Source: Meconema thalassinum (Eukaryota > Arthropoda > Insecta > Orthoptera > Tettigoniidae). Taken from it: a DNA stretch of 64,000 bases. Position 1 is the stretch's first letter. The number at the start of each line of letters is the position of its first letter. A program made the translations under genes and the position numbers. The notes below the pieces were generated by a model. It worked only from the letters and a program-made list of their open reading frames with translations, was not told the DNA's origin and ran no database searches. The stretch is from positions 188,484,813-188,548,812 of the forward strand of contig OX336397.1 in assembly GCA_946902985.2 (NCBI GenBank), read 5' to 3'. Below are positions 11,530 through 22,147 of this stretch, in pieces.

Positions 11530-12310
11530 GATAGAAAATGGTGTGCCATGGCTTCTTATCAAGATAGATGGAAATCAGGTGGTCACGTTTGTAGCTACTG
11601 TTGCCGTGGAGAAAATGGTGTGTCATGGCCTCTTACAGAGGTAGATGGAAACCTGGTGGTCACGTGTTGAGCTACTTTTGCCGTTTGGAAAATGGAGTGT
11701 CATGGTCTCTTACGAGATAAATGATAACCTGGTGGTCACGTTTGCAGTTTCTGTTGCCGTGGAGAAAATGGAGTGGCATGGCCTCTTACAGAGATAGATG
11801 GAAACTTGGTGGTCACGTCCTGAGCTACTATTGCCATGGAAATGACCGGCCTTGCCATTCCCTTAATTCATTATTCTCATTATTCTCTGGCTTTATTAGC
11901 CTTTGCCCGAGTGCCAAAAGGCCGAAATATGAAGAATGAGAAAGACTATCGATAATGCATGTAGCCAGCAGTTTCTTATGTGTCCTGACCTATGTTTATG
12001 CAAAATTTGGTTGTGATAGATGGAAACCTGTTGGTCACGTCTGGAGCTACATTTGCCGTGGAGAAAATGGAGTGGCATGGCCTCTTGCAGAGATAGATGG
12101 AAACTTGGTGGTCACGTCATGAGCTAATTTTGCCATGGAAACGACCGGCCTTGCCATTCCTTCATCAGGTTATTTTCTGACTTTATTGGCATTTGCTCGA
12201 GTTCCAAAAGGCCGAAATCAGAAGAATGAGAAAGACTATTGACAATTCAAGTAGCAAGCGGTTTCTTTCGTGTCCTGGCCCATGTTTATGCAAAATTTGG
12301 TTGAGATTGG
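11530..12310. repeat. 76-bp minisatellite with a 299-bp superimposed duplication
   Basis: Four units of about 76 bp sit in tandem from 11533 to about 11835. Each contains GAAAATGG-GTG-CATGG, CTCTTACAGA, AGATGGAAAC and GGTGGTCACGT. Two more follow at about 12015-12140. A flanking segment starting ACCGGCCTTGCCATTCC is duplicated at 11845 and 12144, an offset of 299 bp. Short frames here are by-products of the repeat. Confidence 0.8.
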
Positions 12311-12359
12311 TGAAACAGTGTAGATTTATATAGAGAACAAATCCACATACATACAGACA

Positions 12360-12740
12360 TTCATTTTAAGTATATGATGTATCCCTATTTTTCCTTGACC
12401 TATATATGATGTCTGATTAAAATGTCGATACACATCAAAATTTTGGCATTTTCGCTTATATTTATAAAAAATGTTTGACCTTCTTTACTTGACTTCTTTG
12501 AAGGATGTCTGGTAAATATCCCGATACACATGAAATTTTTTGCTATTTACAGTAACACTTGGTTATGACATGTGTATCAGGATCTTTACCAGATATCCTA
12601 TATAGGTGAAGTAAAGATGGGGATACATATTTTGTAAATATAAGCTAAAATGCCAAAATAACGTTGTAGGTCAAGTAAAGATATTTTGTAAATATTAGGT
12701 AATTACGAAAATTTCGATGTGTATCGCGTATCGGAGGGTT
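12360..12740. repeat. Foldback (inverted) repeat
   Basis: The left arm (12370-12470) reads GATGTATCCCTAT ... TTGACCTATATAT ... GATACACATC ... TTTTGGCATTTT. The right arm (about 12595-12735) carries the same words as reverse complements (AGTAAAGATGGGGATACAT, TAAGCTAAAATGCCAAAAT). This arrangement fits a non-autonomous foldback or MITE-type element and shares its modules with 3090-3425. No target duplication was identified. Confidence 0.55.
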
Positions 12741-12872
12741 ATTGTAAGTGCCGATTTATTTGTATGCTTCTCCCTCCAAAACCCTCCTATTCGCCAGGAG
12801 TTCCCATAAGCTTACTAGAAAATCATCTAGTGCTTTTCATGATGTCATCATCGTCACAATTTTGTTTTTGAA

Positions 12873-12936
12873 GGAATTTTATACGGAAATGTATCGCAAT
12901 CTAAGGGAATTTTACACGGAAATGTATCGCGATGTA
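12873..12936. repeat. 32-bp tandem duplication
   Basis: GGAATTTTATACGGAAATG and the following TATCGCAATCTAA are repeated immediately with a few changes (12905 onward). It lies within a 75-codon chance frame. Confidence 0.7.
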
Positions 12937-12939
12937 TAC

Positions 12940-13515
12940 TACTCCCCGAAAATGATACCCCCTGTCAAATGCTAAACAGACCCGTGAGACATGTGTGTTC
13001 TAGCGCGTAGGATTTCTCACATGAGGCTTGGGTGACCTTCACTGCTTGCCCTGTCAATATGATGTTGGTTCTCCTCCCACCTTGATGCCTCCCTCCACAG
13101 GTAGCCATGGCTGTGGATATATTGATGGTCCATCCTTGAAGACAGTCTCCACTGCTAGCTGTGACTGTCAGTATCTGCATCATAGCCTCCAATGTTGCAC
13201 ATATATTTGATAGTTAGGGGTTCTTCGTTTTTCTAAGAGTGTTGAACGAAGGAGAAAGAGAGATGTGTCTTGTTTTGGACTGGCACGAAGTCTCCGCGGA
13301 GAACTCCTCAGAGATGGTCTATGGCGGTGTTTCTCAGCATTCTATTAGACCACGGGCAGCATTTGCGATCAGAAATGCTCTAAAGCTGTTTATAAATATA
13401 TACTTATTCTGATCTCTATTTATGAACACATTGCGTAATAATCTTGATAACCACAATGACTCATGTATTACATTGTGAGGTTTGAAGCCATTTTTTAGTG
13501 TTGCCTAAGTAAACA
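12940..13515. other. Intron sequence, nothing recognised
   Basis: Overlapping 60-75-codon frames occur on both strands at 12965-13210. I see no domain, splice pair or repeat that supports a gene. Confidence 0.35.
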
Positions 13516-13519
13516 AAAG

Positions 13520-13720
13520 TTTGGTGCTTTTCAGTCGGTCAACACGAATGTACATTACCCAAATAGAGCTGGGTTATGCCCTAATCCTGAAATAAATTAC
13601 ATGAGATTAATAAATACACTAGGATGACCAGTTTCGATCGTCAAGCGATCATCATCAGATCCATTACACTTAGGCTATAACATCTGTGTTTGAGAATACA
13701 GGTGAAAAATATATACAATA
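13520..13720 (+). repeat. Dispersed repeat, copy 1
   Basis: Shares ordered blocks with 27905-28060: GGTCAACACGA, AAATTACATGAG, a TAAAAA-type stretch, GGATGAC or GGTGACA, CGATCGTC and ATCATCA, and GAATACAG. This copy includes GATCGTCAAGCGATCATC, a short stem-loop (GATCG / CGATC). The blocks look like the ends of a non-autonomous transposon family; no protein is encoded. Confidence 0.6.
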
Positions 13721-13724
13721 TGTA

Positions 13725-16330
13725 CAATTATTTAGTTGCAGTGTTGGTAATGCAACTGTCGGTGTATGCTAAATGTATTATATCTAATGTTAGGTGAAAT
13801 TCTAAAATGGCGATAAAAATCCGGAATTTGTCTGTTTGGGGTGATTATATAGTTATACAAAATCAATTATGGTTATACTGTAATAATACAGGCTGATACT
13901 TATCTGGTTTGTCTCCCTCACATGCCTTTTATGAAAGAACAACAATACTTTGACTTTCTTAAAATGCGGAATTCCCTCGCCTGAGCACTCCATAGCTCTA
14001 CAAAACCTCATATAACAGTATATATGGCATAAACAATTATCATCTACTATGTTAAACAATAATCAAAAGGGATTAATTGTTATTAAAATATCTTATGTAG
14101 GAACTTCTCTCAAATAATGGCATGACCCTCAGTATCATTGCAAATGACTACTGGACTACAATTATACATACGTAAGTTCTTCAAACGAAACTTCCAATTG
14201 TAATGAACGATATTAGACAGTCGTGTTTAACCTCCTAAAGTTTACTCCACACCTGATAATTAACTGTTAACTCGTCTGTCGCAAATACATGTAATAAGAA
14301 TAATACTCCTGTTTCATCTCACTTGTCTAGCTATAAATTGTTTATCGTTGTAATATCATGTCCACAAAATGACTTGATGTCACACAAATAGGATAAAATA
14401 ACACACATGTTATTTATACTGTCAGATAGAATTCAATCCTGACCGAGATAAACTAGCTTTGAATTCCTAGCCAAAGATTTGAATAATCTTCTATCAAAAG
14501 GTATTTCCTCTAACATATTAAATGAACAAAAATCTTGGCTTTACAGATAATAAGAAAGGTTTGTCAATGTCGTAATGTTTTTCCACTCTACACAAAGAAT
14601 GTTCATAGGAATAAAGACTTCGGTCTTATCAAACGACTAGTATTTCTTAGATCGTCGATAGTTTATGTACAAAAATGATATAACAATATCATTCGATGTT
14701 TCTTCTTTTCTTGAAGTAATATGTTGTTACATTAAAGTGCTCAAATTAAATTTAATAAGAATTTAATTTGAAGCTATGACACAATGTCAAAATTCTTGAC
14801 TCAAATGAAATTATTAAAATTCGAGAGTCGAAACGACTAGTCTACAATGAGACAATATGGTTCCTCAAACAAAATTTTAATGTCAGTTCAACAACTGATC
14901 CGTTGAATAAAATTGAAAATAAGATGAAATGCAATCATCTTCTAAATAATCTTGCAATATAAAAATCTCAACACACATCTGAAGTGTAAAATACTAAAAG
15001 CTCTGAAATACATGAAATGTGAAAATATAGAAATATGGAATAAGATCGTCGAAAATATGGAATAAGATCGCTGGCTCAGAATGTCACTAATGAAGCTCTA
15101 TATAACAATTGAGATACACTAATACCTTATTTAGACGAAAACTTGAAGATCAATGTAAGTATTGCCACAATACTTTAGATGTTTCCTCAGTAGAAGACAT
15201 TGAGATGGATCTGCATTCGAACCTCGGATCTGCGACCTCAGAGATAAGAAACGTCTCTCTCGGGAATTCACCAACCATTCGCCTGGGCTCGAACGACCTC
15301 CTTCTGGCAAATTCTTCTGTGTTGCTGGGCTACCTTCCTTAGCATCTTGACAAATCTCTTCTGTAAAGTCTCCATTCTCCGTCGTAAATATGTACCGGTT
15401 TTATCATTGTAATAATTATTAGGGAAATATTCATATAAATAGTGAATGAAATGTTTCCATTGCTAATTGATGTTATATTAGTGTTCGTAGACTGACGAAA
15501 ATGCACAAGATGGACCTACACTACGTCTGTATTCAAGAATACGTTGCCTAACAAAGCTCTATCGTTTTATCTTAACTCCTGTCATTGAATATGTCTCTGG
15601 CTCATGACTGTTTAGTTCATCATATCAACAATATTAATTAAGTTGAATGATAATGTTTGAAGAATAATTATAGTCATAATGTTTATGTGTTTCGCCAATA
15701 CTAAAAGTTCTCCGCCACTGTTCACTTGAACTGCGTTTGCCAACTTCACTAAGCCTTGGGATCTCCGTTAACCCAGTAAAATCACTTCCTCACTCTTCAA
15801 AGTCTGCTGGAATAAAAACCTCGATCCTTGGATCTCCCTCTCCAAGTCGAATTTTTGGCGGCCATATTAATCTCCCACCATAATTTTAGCGCGTAGATTA
15901 CTAATGCTTATTACTGCGTAGATTAACCGATCTGCGTTTTTTAAAGTATCAGACATAATTTCTCTTAATATTCTCTTCATTACCAAATAAGAAAATCTTC
16001 TTCTAAGGGCCTAAATGCATAATTTCCTCATGTTGTGTAATTAAAGTTGATCCCGTCTGCAATAAGACCTCTCCTCATTGGCTCTGGGCTGGGATCCAAT
16101 AGCATCATTTATAACAATATTTATAATATTAATCTCCAAACTCGCTGTTGCTATGCTAAGAATAGCCTTCTAGAAGCGTCCATTGTGCAATCTATCACGT
16201 GATCGGGCTCTCCCACATTCTCAAGCTTGTAACACGACACTCTTGTGTCACACTTCCAGAAATTATATTTGCTAGTTAAATTTTATCATGGGGACGGAAA
16301 ATACTCTCATGTTGTCCCTGAATAATTCAA
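13725..16330. other. Long intronic stretch without a recognised gene
   Basis: Mostly AT-rich. A short plus-strand frame at 15109-15342 overlaps a minus-strand B-box-like sequence (AGGTTCGAATGC, reverse complement near 15210), so this may hide an old SINE. ATATGGAATAAGATCG is tandemly duplicated near 15035-15070. Nothing here supports a host exon. Confidence 0.35.
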
Positions 16331-16803
16331 TTTACGGGGGCAGTACGAAATATCTTAAGGTGTTTTGCAACGTTGAAATATGTAATTTTTCGCTAAAAAA
16401 TTTCTTTTAAATTTTTTCATCGGAAATGAAAGCTAGATACATCTTCTTCAAAATGAGATATAATTCATACATATATTCCAACTGTAAGTGCCTGAAAATA
16501 AGACTTAAATAGCCTCATGCGCACGTGTCATGGGGAGTGGCTGCAGTGTCCTGCCTACATCCTACAGTGAATATCTTGTCAGATTTTCTTTTTCGAATCT
16601 CCCTCCTTGCATTCCTTCTGGGTATATAGTTCTTAATTTTCGTTGTGAACAATAGATGTCATTACTTGTATATTCCAAAGACTTCAGTGTTTGAATAACC
16701 TCTTTGGTGTAGGATTCCATTGCCGAGCAACAGACATAAACAAATATGTTAGCTACCTTGTGACCGTGTGATCTATCTCATTGTGACTTGAGAGCTTTTC
16801 TTT

Positions 16804-17076
16804 GTGAGTGCGTATAAAATGGGTTCTAAAAGCCGATCTGGTGCGAAGAAAAAGCGGAAATATCAAGGGAACAGACACAATAAGATGAATGTCAGTGTTA
16901 ATAGTGCTGTCAATGTAAATAGCGAACCAGAAGGTGGGCGTAATGTAAAGGCTAGTACTTCACACTCCAAATTATCTTCTGTAAATATTGAGCGGTACCT
17001 GAGAGGCAGAAGAAAACTCAAAGAAGACAAGAAACTTCAAAAAGAGGGACCAACCTATGGAGCAGGCGAGTTCTAA
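16804..17076 (+). CDS. Small basic open frame, possibly a transposase remnant
   Basis: The frame gives 85 residues from the internal ATG at 16819 (MGSKSRSGAKKKRKYQGN...) to a stop at 17074-17076. The N-terminus is a lysine/arginine-rich, nuclear-localisation-like block; the C-terminus is a charged helix ending EGPTYGAGEF. The two ends resemble the first and last parts of Mutator/Kolobok-type transposases as I remember them. That would make this an internally deleted copy, but it rests on memory and cannot be checked here. AT-rich sequence with AATAAA-like signals follows (AAATAAAC near 17171). It may equally be an unrelated small gene. Confidence 0.35.
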   Translation: MSAYKMGSKSRSGAKKKRKYQGNRHNKMNVSVNSAVNVNSEPEGGRNVKASTSHSKLSSVNIERYLRGRRKLKEDKKLQKEGPTYGAGEF

Positions 17077-17300
17077 GAAGCCCAGTGAGTGTGTTATGTT
17101 CACAACATGGTTCTAAAACTTCAGTGATGTTTTTCTTGATATTAAATTTTTGTACACTTCGTATACTTCAAATAAACATAAATAACCTTACAGTTGAGGT
17201 AGGGAATTTTTAATACATCAAATTAAAGCTAATGAATGTGGGAATGTTGTAAACTAGAACTATTTTCATGTTGTGAATGAAGCTATTTTTATAATTATTT

Positions 17301-19404
17301 TAAAAGAAAACGAAAACATGCCTGGTGGACTGCTGAGTGTGATGAACTAATCTTTAAAAGACAACGAGCTTGGAACATCTGGAATGCAAATAAAAATGAG
17401 AATACCAGGAACAGCTTTATAGAATCCCGAAAACATGCATCTAAGGGACTCAAAAGGGTAAAAGTGCAAAACATGAAAGACCAATTAACATTAATAGAAT
17501 CGGACTTCAGACAGCACAATATAAAGGACTTCTACAAAACTTTCAGAAGTAGTTTAAGGAAGTATACTCCACCAAGCTTACTTTTCACAGATCCAAAGAC
17601 TCAGAAAACTGCATATAATAACGCTGAAAATTGCAGAATACTTGCGGAATATTTTGAAGAACTCCTCAACTGCGATCCACCAAAGGAGACATTTAATTTT
17701 GATAATATACTCCCCGTTCCTCCAGACTCGAAACCACCAACAACAAATGAAATTAAAGAGATTGTAAACGAACTTAAAAATAACAAAGCATCTGGAGAAG
17801 ATAGTATAGTTGCTGAATTATGGAAATACTCGAGTGACAACATGATCCTATGTTTAACGGAAATCATAAATGACATATGGAAAACACACAGTTTACCATC
17901 AGAATGGACATCTGCTTTGATACATCCACTACATAAGAAAGGGAAGAAAACAGATCCTAACAATTACAGGGGAATCTCCCTCCTGCTAGTGACCTATAAG
18001 ATCTTATCCAAAGCACTTTTAAAAAGAGCGGAAAAAATACTCGACCCACAATTGGGAGAGTATCAGGCAGGATTTAGGAAGGGACGATCATGTATGGAGC
18101 AAATACTAAATTTAAAGAGCATATTAGACATGAGGAAAATCAGGAACTTGAAATATGTAGTTACTTTTGTGGATTTTAAAAAAGCCTATGACTCCATTGA
18201 CAGAAAGGCACTTATTAACATTCTGAAGGAATTTGGACTTGATAACAAGACAACTGAAATAATTCAAGCAACACTAACGAACACAACTTCCAAAGTTAAA
18301 TTTAGAGGGGAACTTTCAAAATCTTTCAAAATAAAGTCAGGTGTGAGACAAGGAGATGGTCTGTCACCTCTGCTTTTCAATTGTGCATTGGAAAAGGTAA
18401 TTCGAGAGTGGAGGAAAGCCATCAATACTAAAGGCGTTCAACTAGGAAGACATCCAAATAAAATCACTGTAGATTGTTTAGCTTTTGCGGATGACATTGC
18501 ATTACTTACTGACTCACTGGATACTGCCCAAGAACAAATTAGAGAGTTGCAAAAACAGGCAGCCAAAGTCGGACTACAAATATCATTTGAAAAAACTAAG
18601 TTCATGACAAACATCACCGATGCCCCCAAAAGTATCACAATTCATGACAGTTCAGTATGTAAAACAAATTCCTTTAAATACCTAGGAGAGTGGATAATGA
18701 ATGACTCACAGGAAAAGACAGCAATAGAAACACGTATGCATAAATTACAAAGGTGTTTTCATATGACAAAAGATATATATAATAAAAAAAGCTTATCCTG
18801 GAACACTAAATTAAGGCATTATCAAACAGTGGTCAGACCTGAAACTCTGTATGCAGCAGAAACACTTAAATTAACAAGATTTGGTGATTTAGACAAATTA
18901 GAGAAGACTGAAAGACGAATTCTGAGAAAAATACTGGGAGCAAAACGAAATAATAACGCAGAATATAGGTTACGACCAAATAGAGAGTTATATTTGAAAT
19001 GTGAAAAATTAACTGATGTAATGAGAAAGAGAAGATTACAGTTTTTTGGGCACATCTATAGAATGGAAAATAGTAGACTAACTAAACAGATATTCAACTT
19101 ACTGACTAGTTACAAATCTAAACCCACATGGTTCATTGAAATTGACAAAGATTTGACAAACGCCAAAATTCAGACAGACACAATAGCAAACAGATCACTC
19201 TTCAGAGAAGCTATTCAAAACGCAAAATTTCAAGAAAGGAATAAACAAACAACTGGCAGAAAGTGGACTCAGGAGGAGAAAGATCGTCACTCTAGAACGA
19301 TGAAAGAAATTTGGAAACAACGGAAATTGAATACAATGGACAATAGCCAACGTTGATTCATCGTACCCTCCAAATGGGTTATTCGAAAGAAGAAGAAGAA
19401 GAAT
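17301..19404 (+). mobile_element. 5'-truncated RTE-type non-LTR retrotransposon
   Basis: The copy enters within the linker between endonuclease and reverse transcriptase (KHAWWTAECDELIFKRQRAW, starting near 17310) and runs to a short 3' tail containing (AAG)n at about 19385-19402. The endonuclease is missing, the usual result of incomplete target-primed reverse transcription. The insertion lies in the long intron between zinc-finger exons, in the same orientation as the gene. It is the best-preserved RTE copy in the window. Confidence 0.88.
17310..19356 (+). CDS. RTE reverse transcriptase, N-terminally truncated
   Basis: One continuous frame of about 680 codons; the first in-frame ATG is at 17473, but the frame is open from about 17310. 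It contains the fingers/palm motifs in order: NNYRGISLL, GEYQAGFRKGRSC, FVDFKKAYDSIDR (first catalytic Asp), SGVRQGDGLSPLLFNCALEK, and LAFADDIALL (catalytic Asp pair) near residue 340. KYLGEW and a C-terminal RRLQFFGHIYRM block follow, and a basic tail ends at the TGA near 19354. This is the RTE-clade pattern, where the enzyme copies its RNA at a nicked target. There are no stops or frameshifts, so the copy is young, but without its endonuclease and promoter it is presumably dead. The paralogues at 25.4 and 29.5 kb are far more damaged. Confidence 0.88.
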
Positions 19405-20082
19405 TAATTAATTTTAAACGTCTTTTTCAAATTTATTGTCTAGCTCCTTATCTATAAATGATAATTTTAAGATCCTAGTTCACAACGTTCTATGAAGGGT
19501 ATACCTCGACTTAGTGAAGTAAAAATCCGGGCAAAAAAAATGTTGGTAATTTTATCACATTTTGAAAATTGATGATTTTTTTCATTAAACTATTTTTTAT
19601 TGTGAAGATAGAACAGATACTACTGATTTCAATATATGACTATCTTAGTCCAATGGTGTGTGCTTTGTGGAAAAAATCTCAAACCAGTTGGTTGACAAAT
19701 GTAGATTTTATTTCGCAACGTTTAAACATCACAAAATGTATCTACATAGCTTGCCCTTATTACGTTATATGGTAACTCTTAAGTAACTGCTGTACGTCGC
19801 AATGCAGCAACACACACACTCAATGCTAGTGGCAATATGCTAGGCCTACGATTTGCGAGTGTATTCTAACTGAGATGCTCGTTGCCAAAGCTGCACAATA
19901 ACTGTTAGGTTTCTTGCCATATGGCTGTGGACGAAAGAAAACTATGAATACGGGGTTGAATTACCTTCAGTATGTTATTTTAATCCTTAATTCCTTCAAT
20001 GCAGGTTTACAAGCCATCTGTAAGATATAATTGCAACTACGCGAAGGAACATATATATATGAAACAAGTCATTTCTTTGCAG
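19405..20082. other. Intron sequence between RTE copy and third exon
   Basis: AT-rich. The end of this stretch (RC of 19690-19765, starting GGGCAAGC) is loosely similar to the sequence starting GGGGGCAG at 16336, with ACGTTG-AAAT shared at a similar depth. These could be very diverged ends of a DNA transposon that received the RTE insertion; the match is weak. A polypyrimidine tract and TTTGCAG precede the exon at 20083. Confidence 0.3.
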
Positions 20083-20184
20083 GACGATACAGACCATCAC
20101 ACGGATATTAAGATTGAGAAATCTTCTATTCCGGATATAATTCCATGCATAAAAACAGAAACCTCATCTTCAGATCTGAATGAG
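20083..20184 (+). CDS. Zinc-finger gene, internal acidic exon
   Basis: Bounded by TTCTTTGCAG (ends 20082) and GTAAGT (from 20185). The 102 bases give 34 codons with no stop in phase 0 at both ends, fitting the phase of the upstream exons. The peptide is acidic with two sumoylation-like cores, DIKIEKSS and CIKTETSS, as expected for the linker of these zinc-finger genes. The next recognisable exon is at 25258; the intron between contains the satellite and the hAT element. Confidence 0.72.
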
Positions 20185-20289
20185 GTAAGTAACTTCATAT
20201 TATCAAGACATCTCCTTATCTCCTAATAGCATTTAGGGATTAGGAGTTGTTATCACACAATTATGTTGATGACAAACGGAAGCGTTTGG

Positions 20290-21785
20290 CTGTTAGTACC
20301 TGCACTAATCTCCTTTGCAAACTGTGAGCTCCCGTACACTAGCAGACATATAATTTTTAGAGTAACTAGCATGCTGTAATCTCCTTTGCAAACTGTGAGC
20401 TCCCGTGCACTAGCAGACACATAATTCCTAGAGTAACTAGTGCGAATTGTTTGCTCCCGTACTCTAACAGACACATAATTCTTAGAGTTACTAGCTGATC
20501 TAATCTCCTTTGTAAACTGTGTGCTCCCATGCACTAGCAGACACATACTTTTTAGCATTACTAGCTGCTCTAATCTCCTTTTCAAGCTGTGTGTTTCCGT
20601 ACTCTAGCAGAGACATAATTCTTAGAGTTACTAGCTGCTCTAATCTCCTCTGCAAACTGTCTCTCCCATACACTAGCAGACACATAATTCTTAGCATTAC
20701 TAGCTGCTCTAATCTCCTTTTCAAACTGTGTGTTCCCGTACTCTAGTGGACACATAATTCTTAGAGTTACTAGCTACTCTAATCTCCTTTGAAAACTTTG
20801 TGCTCCCGTACTCTAGCAGACACATAATTCTTCGAGTTACTATCTGCTTTAATCTCCTCTGCAAACTGTCTCTCCCATACACTAGCAGACACATAATTCT
20901 TAGCATTACTAGCTGCTCTAATCTCCTTTTCAAACTGTGTGTTCCCGTACTCTAGCAGACACATAATTCTTAGAGTTACTAGCTACTCTAATCTCCTTTG
21001 CAAACTTTGTGCTCCCGTACTCTAGCAGACACATAATTCTTAGAGTTACTAGCTGCTCTAATCTCCTCTGCAAACTGTCTCTCCCATACACTAGCAGACA
21101 CATAATTCTTAGCATTATTAGCTGCTCTAATCTCCTTTTCAAACTGTGTGTTCCCGTACTCTAGCGGACACATAATTCTTAGAGTTACTAGCTACTCTAA
21201 TCTCCTTTGCAAACTTTGTGCTCCCGTACTCTAGCAGACACATAATTCTTAGAGTTACTAGCTGCTCTAATCTCCTCTGCAAACTGTCTCTCCCATACAC
21301 TAGCAGACACATAATTCTTAGCATTACTAGCTGCTCTAATCTCCTTTTCAAACTGTGTGTTCCCGTACTCTAGCAGACACATAATTCTTAGAGTTACTAG
21401 CTACTCTAATCTCCTTTGCAAACTTTGTGCTCCCGTACTCTAGCAGACACATAATTCTTAGAGTTACTAGCTGCTCTAATCTCCTCTGCAAACTGTCTCT
21501 CCCATACACTAGCAGACACATAATTCTCAGAGTTACTAGCTGCCCTAATCTCCTCTGCAAACTGTCTCTCCCATACACTAGCAGACACATAATACGTAGA
21601 GTTACTAGCTGCTCTAATCTCCTTTGCAAACTGTCTCTCCCTTACACTAGCTGACACATCATTCTTAGAGTTACTAGCTGCTCTAATCTCCTTTGCAAAC
21701 AGTGTGTTCCCGTACTCTAGCAGACACATAATACTTAGAGTTACTAGCATTCTCTAATCTCCTTTGCAAACTGTGTGCTCCCGTA
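20290..21785. repeat. Higher-order satellite: three ~70-bp monomers per 209 bp
   Basis: The monomer is about 70 bp and reads CTCTAGCAGACACATAATTC, TTAGAGTTACTAGCTGCTCT, AATCTCC-TTGCAAACTGTG, TGCTCCCGTA. Three monomer types alternate, recognisable by their ends TGTGTGTTCCCGTA, TTTGTGCTCCCGTA and TGTCTCTCCCATA. The last type recurs at 20661, 20870, 21079, 21288 and 21497, exactly 209 bp apart. The left part of the array (20290-20650) is less regular. The array lies just inside the intron after exon 20083-20184 and is interrupted at 21786 by a hAT insertion. Confidence 0.92.
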
Positions 21786-21793
21786 CTCTAGCA
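21786..21793. repeat. Target-site duplication, left copy
   Basis: CTCTAGCA, identical to 24610-24617, directly flanking the hAT element. The eight-base length is diagnostic for hAT insertion, and the word belongs to the satellite monomer. Confidence 0.9.
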
Positions 21794-22147
21794 CAGGGGT
21801 GCCCAAACGTTTTTAACTAAGGGCCACATTGTAAATAGTTGCGGGCCCATAACACTCCGGGGGATTTGGAGGGTATGGAATTTAAAAAAATATATAAGTG
21901 AAATATTTGTGGGTTTTTATTAGTCTGGGCTTTGTTTTCTTAGTATTGTTGCCGTTTTATATATTTATAGTGGATACAAAATTAAAACACTAAAAATAAA
22001 TTTAAATATTTTGAATAAATCCCTTCTAAATAGATGTACGATGATTTTCAATACACTCATACAGCATGAATGACAAAGAGTGAGTATTTATGTTCATTTG
22101 ACACAATTATTAATCAAATTATGAAATAAAGTTCATAAAAATTTAGT

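Noticed and set aside
20253..21750. Series of overlapping 60-114-codon minus-strand frames
   Set aside because: They are translations of the 70/209-bp satellite; the 209-bp period shifts the frame each time and produces staggered pieces of the same peptide.
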